A stretch of DNA of 64,000 nucleotides. It comes from Eopsaltria australis. Its lineage: Eukaryota; Chordata; Aves; Passeriformes; Petroicidae. The stretch covers positions 2,195,734-2,259,733 of the forward strand of contig JAVTVJ010000566.1 of NCBI GenBank assembly GCA_034509425.1, read 5' to 3'. Positions 60,801 to 64,000 of this stretch are shown piece after piece (positions within the stretch are counted from its first letter, which is position 1; every line of letters starts with the position of its first letter). The notes under the pieces were generated by a model. The model searched no databases and was not told where the DNA came from. It saw only the letters and a list, made by a program, of their open reading frames with translations. The position numbers and the translations under genes were made by a program.

Positions 60801-63800
60801 AGGATCTTTGACTCCCTAATACTAGGGAAGGGCATTTTTAAGGTTAATATTTCCTGTTCTGGAAGATTCTACCTCTGTCCACATTTCTTACAAACTCCAT
60901 TCCCCAGGGGAGGCACATTTCTCCTGAGGGCAGAGGAAACACCGGGCAGTGCCACCTTTATTCTGTGATTTTCAGAAAGGCAGGTGGAGCCATCCTGCTC
61001 CTTCCTGGGTAATGGAATGATGGGTCCCAGCAGGATCCTCTGCTCTGTCCCAGGCACTGGCAGCTGACCCTGCATTGCCACCCAGACACGAATCTGGGCT
61101 TTAGGAAGCAAATTCTCCCTGATCAGGCACCTTCCACACTGGGATATTCCTTTGGGAAGGGCTGCAGAGTTCAGGGACAAATCCCTGAGCTCCAGGTCCA
61201 GGCCACACTCTGCCTTTTCTCACATGGACTCCCTGCCAAAAGCAACATTCAGAGAACTGTTCTTCCTGCCAGACCCAGCATAATCCAGGTTTTAAAGCCT
61301 TTTCTTCTTTAATCCCATCAAATTTAGTCCTTCTGGCCTATTCTTATGTTCATAGAGAATAAATGTCTTCATTTGATTGTTCATTACATTTCTTCTCAGT
61401 GTGTTTAAATGCTTTTATAGCTTCTCTTTTTCTCCCATTCTTAGGTCAAAAATCAGCCCTGATGGGAACAGAAATAACTCCAAACTCCCAGGCCTTTCTT
61501 TGGGATGATAACAAGAGATCTGGTGTGTGGGGAGCAGCCATGAAAAGACAACGAGCGAGGTAAACCAGCCTCTTATTTGGTAGTAAAGGGTCCTTAACAC
61601 AGAGCTACACACAGGTACCTTGCAACTGCTGCAGCCACTGCAACACCTGCATTGGTGCAGTCCATATTTAGAAATAAAGCTATGCCACATTAACATGCTT
61701 GAGGACTTTTTCCCTGTCTGCACTGGTTGTCAGGAGTGAGAACAACTCCTGGACACAAAAAGTGAATGTTTGTAACTACAGCTCCACATTTCCTCGTATT
61801 TGCTCTGTAAGAAACCAATCCCTTATGGGAAATGGAATTTAAAAATGAACAAAGTCACTAAAAAGACCCTGACGCATCCATAAGCACAACAGCTTGAAAT
61901 AAATGTATTTATGCTAAAGCAAGGCCTGAGATGAAGCTTTGAACTGAGCAGAATGGGAGCAGCACTTTAGAACACAGCATGGCAAGTAAGAAGTGAGGAT
62001 TGGAGGAAAAAATGAATGACTGGGTGAATGATAAACATGTACACAACGTCTGCTCCCTGGAAAACAGCAACTGCAGCTCCCAATCTGTCTGCTGATTATG
62101 GCAGAGCAGAGCCCCAGCACTGAGAGGGAGGCAGCACACACACAGCACAGCAACACCAGGCTGGAGATGGGAAAAACTGCAGAAAATAAGTTTATTAATA
62201 CACAAATTCTGGAGCAGGCCACCTGCAGATGTAAACACAGCACCTGGGATAAAAATAGAGATGGAAAGGACAAATAGCATGAGAAAAGATATGGAAAGCA
62301 GCTTATTGCTGGTACACCTGCAGCTCAGTGCAATGGTGATAAATATGAATCAAGGAGAAAAGCTAGTTTCTCATTCTTGTTTTAATTTTGCAAGCTTCAA
62401 GGGAAGGTCCTGGGAAACTGCGTGCCTGATTTATTACAGAGAGGTTGTCTCATTGAAGTCAACAAATGAAAAGTGAAACCAGCTACATTCAAACTGAAAA
62501 TAAAGCAGAGGTTTTTGAATTTTGCCAATAAAACAAATAAAAAATGGAATATTTAACATCACCCAAAGATGTTATGTCAGATTGTCATCACTTGCTAAAT
62601 GCCTTTTTTTCCAGCTTAGAAATTGATGCATTTCCTACCAGAGCACAGGGACTGTTGTGAAGAGGACAGGCTGGAGTTTAAGGCCAGCTACAACCTTAAA
62701 CTTGAAACTGATACAAGGAGGAAACAGCTGAAAAGGAATGGTTTTAATCAAATCTCCAATACCACACAGACTAACACAGAATCATAAAGCTGAATATATG
62801 AACAATAATACTTCTAGTTGCCTTACCAGAAAAAAAACATTTAAAAAAATTGGAATTCACTGGGGAGCACAAACCTTGCCATTAACCAAACATGATCTCC
62901 AAGGCTCCTCCAAGGAGAGTTCAGGGCATTGGCTCAGTGATTTCACTGCTTGGGTTTGCTTGTTTGACTTCTAAAATGAAAACCCCTTGTCCATGTAGCA
63001 GAACAAGGTGATGAACCTGCTGTGCTGGCACACACCAAATCCTGCTCGTACTAAGGAGCCAAATCTCCTGCTGGATGGGAAGAGACAGGGCTTTGGCTCT
63101 GAGCTGGCCCTGTTTGGTTACCTGAGAAACTCAAGACATTTCAACTCACATAAGAACAGGACCTTGGAACAGACACATTCCCTGCAGCCCTTCTCCCTCT
63201 CAGGGGAGCAAACACTCAGGAACAAGCAGTCAGTGAACAGGGGAAAAAATCAGCATTAAATGCAAAATCCGCACTTCTCACTTTATTCAATTAAAACAAA
63301 ACAAAACAAAACATCTTTACATTGGCAGCAACCTGCTCAGAAGAATTTATATCCCCAAACCCCCCCTGGCCCCAGGAATGACCCCACAGGTCAGATGAGC
63401 TCCTCAAGGCAAAGCCTGGTTGATGCTTGCAGGAGGCTCCTGTGTCACACCAGCTCTCTACTTTATACTTTGCTTTTTTCTTGCCAGGAGACTGCAACTA
63501 CTTGCCTAAAAAAATGAAATAAACAGCAGCACTTGCCAAAGTACTCCCACCACTTGGAGCAGTTTATTTTTTCAGAACATTCAGTGCCAGACTTCTGAAT
63601 GGGAAAGAGAAGCAACAGGAGAGCAAAATCTCTCCTTTAATTTCTGTAGAGCTTATCACAGTAGCACTGAGATATTCACAGCCCTTTGGTTTCTTGCTGA
63701 ATGGAATTGGAAAGAAGATCACATCTTTCCTTAAAAACCTAAATGAACAAGATGGGAGGTTCGAACAAACCTAGAAAATTAGGAGCTGCCTCTACAGCCA

Positions 63801-64000
63801 TCACTGATTTCAGCAGGAATTGAAGATGCTCAGTGAAAACTGGGAGAAATCCCTAACAACAAATACTAGTTGAAAAACTGTCAAAATATTTACAAACATT
63901 ACATTGTCAACAAAAGTGAAAATTAAGATTGGAAAATCCTGATTGCAAACACTGAGGGGCTGCAGGAAGTGAAGTTCAAACAACAGCCCTGTGCTAAATG
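57862..64000. other. Intergenic sequence to the right edge, no gene seen
   Basis: Contains small simple repeats only: CACA/A-run at 58,736-58,757, poly-A at 59,611-59,624, (CA)n near 60,380 and (AAAAC)n at 63,293-63,312. The stretch 59,560-60,060 is AT-rich and unique. No exon or CR1 piece is recognised. Confidence 0.5.

Noticed and set aside
1..64000. tRNA, rRNA, snRNA genes, CRISPR arrays or bacterial operons
   Set aside because: No cloverleaf, rRNA core motif or regularly spaced repeat-spacer structure was seen on either strand. The sequence is vertebrate in character throughout.

Overview
The window looks like a stretch of bird nuclear genome, probably a songbird. The sequence is mostly non-coding, GC-moderate vertebrate DNA. 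Its only recognisable interspersed repeats are truncated 3' ends of CR1 LINEs, the dominant avian retrotransposon, several ending in the typical ATTCTG/ATTCTATG-like tail. I see no Alu, L1 or other mammalian elements, no bacterial operons and no viral genome. The order (Passeriformes) is an inference from the CR1 variant wording and is less certain than the class.

One protein-coding landmark is well supported. At 21,483-21,748 on the minus strand, inside a CpG island (about 20,270-22,720), lies a first coding exon. It has a strong Kozak start, an in-frame stop upstream and a canonical GT donor (GTAAGC) directly after an 88.7-codon coding segment. The protein is an acidic/basic coiled coil with an unbroken heptad series. 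It matches the N-terminal coiled coil of the IQSEC (BRAG) family of ARF-GEFs, most likely IQSEC1. The gene is read leftwards, so positions 1-21,482 should be its long first intron. I recognise no second exon there. The promoter lies between about 21,750 and 22,000. Everything to the right of about 22.7 kb is upstream/intergenic.

Region by region: 1-21.5 kb is the putative intron, with a GGAA array at the left edge, CR1 pieces at 0.2, 6.9 and 13.7 kb, an ATT microsatellite at 8.1 kb, a 31-bp minisatellite at 15.0 kb, and a repeat-free block near 13.0-13.6 kb that looks like a candidate regulatory element. 20.3-22.7 kb is the CpG island with the exon and, immediately upstream, a G-rich 13-bp minisatellite (about 15 copies). 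22.7-64 kb is a gene-poor flank with ten CR1 fragments, small tandem repeats, a 93-bp dispersed direct duplication (30.0 and 32.9 kb), a 0.33-kb pure polypyrimidine tract (53.3 kb), and long AT-rich unique stretches that may hold distal enhancers. Long open frames elsewhere come from low-complexity or GC-rich DNA and are not supported as genes.

I found no convincing new biological system. The observations most worth checking are the paralogue identity of the exon, the promoter-adjacent G-rich minisatellite, the 93-bp duplicate pair and the candidate regulatory block at 13 kb.
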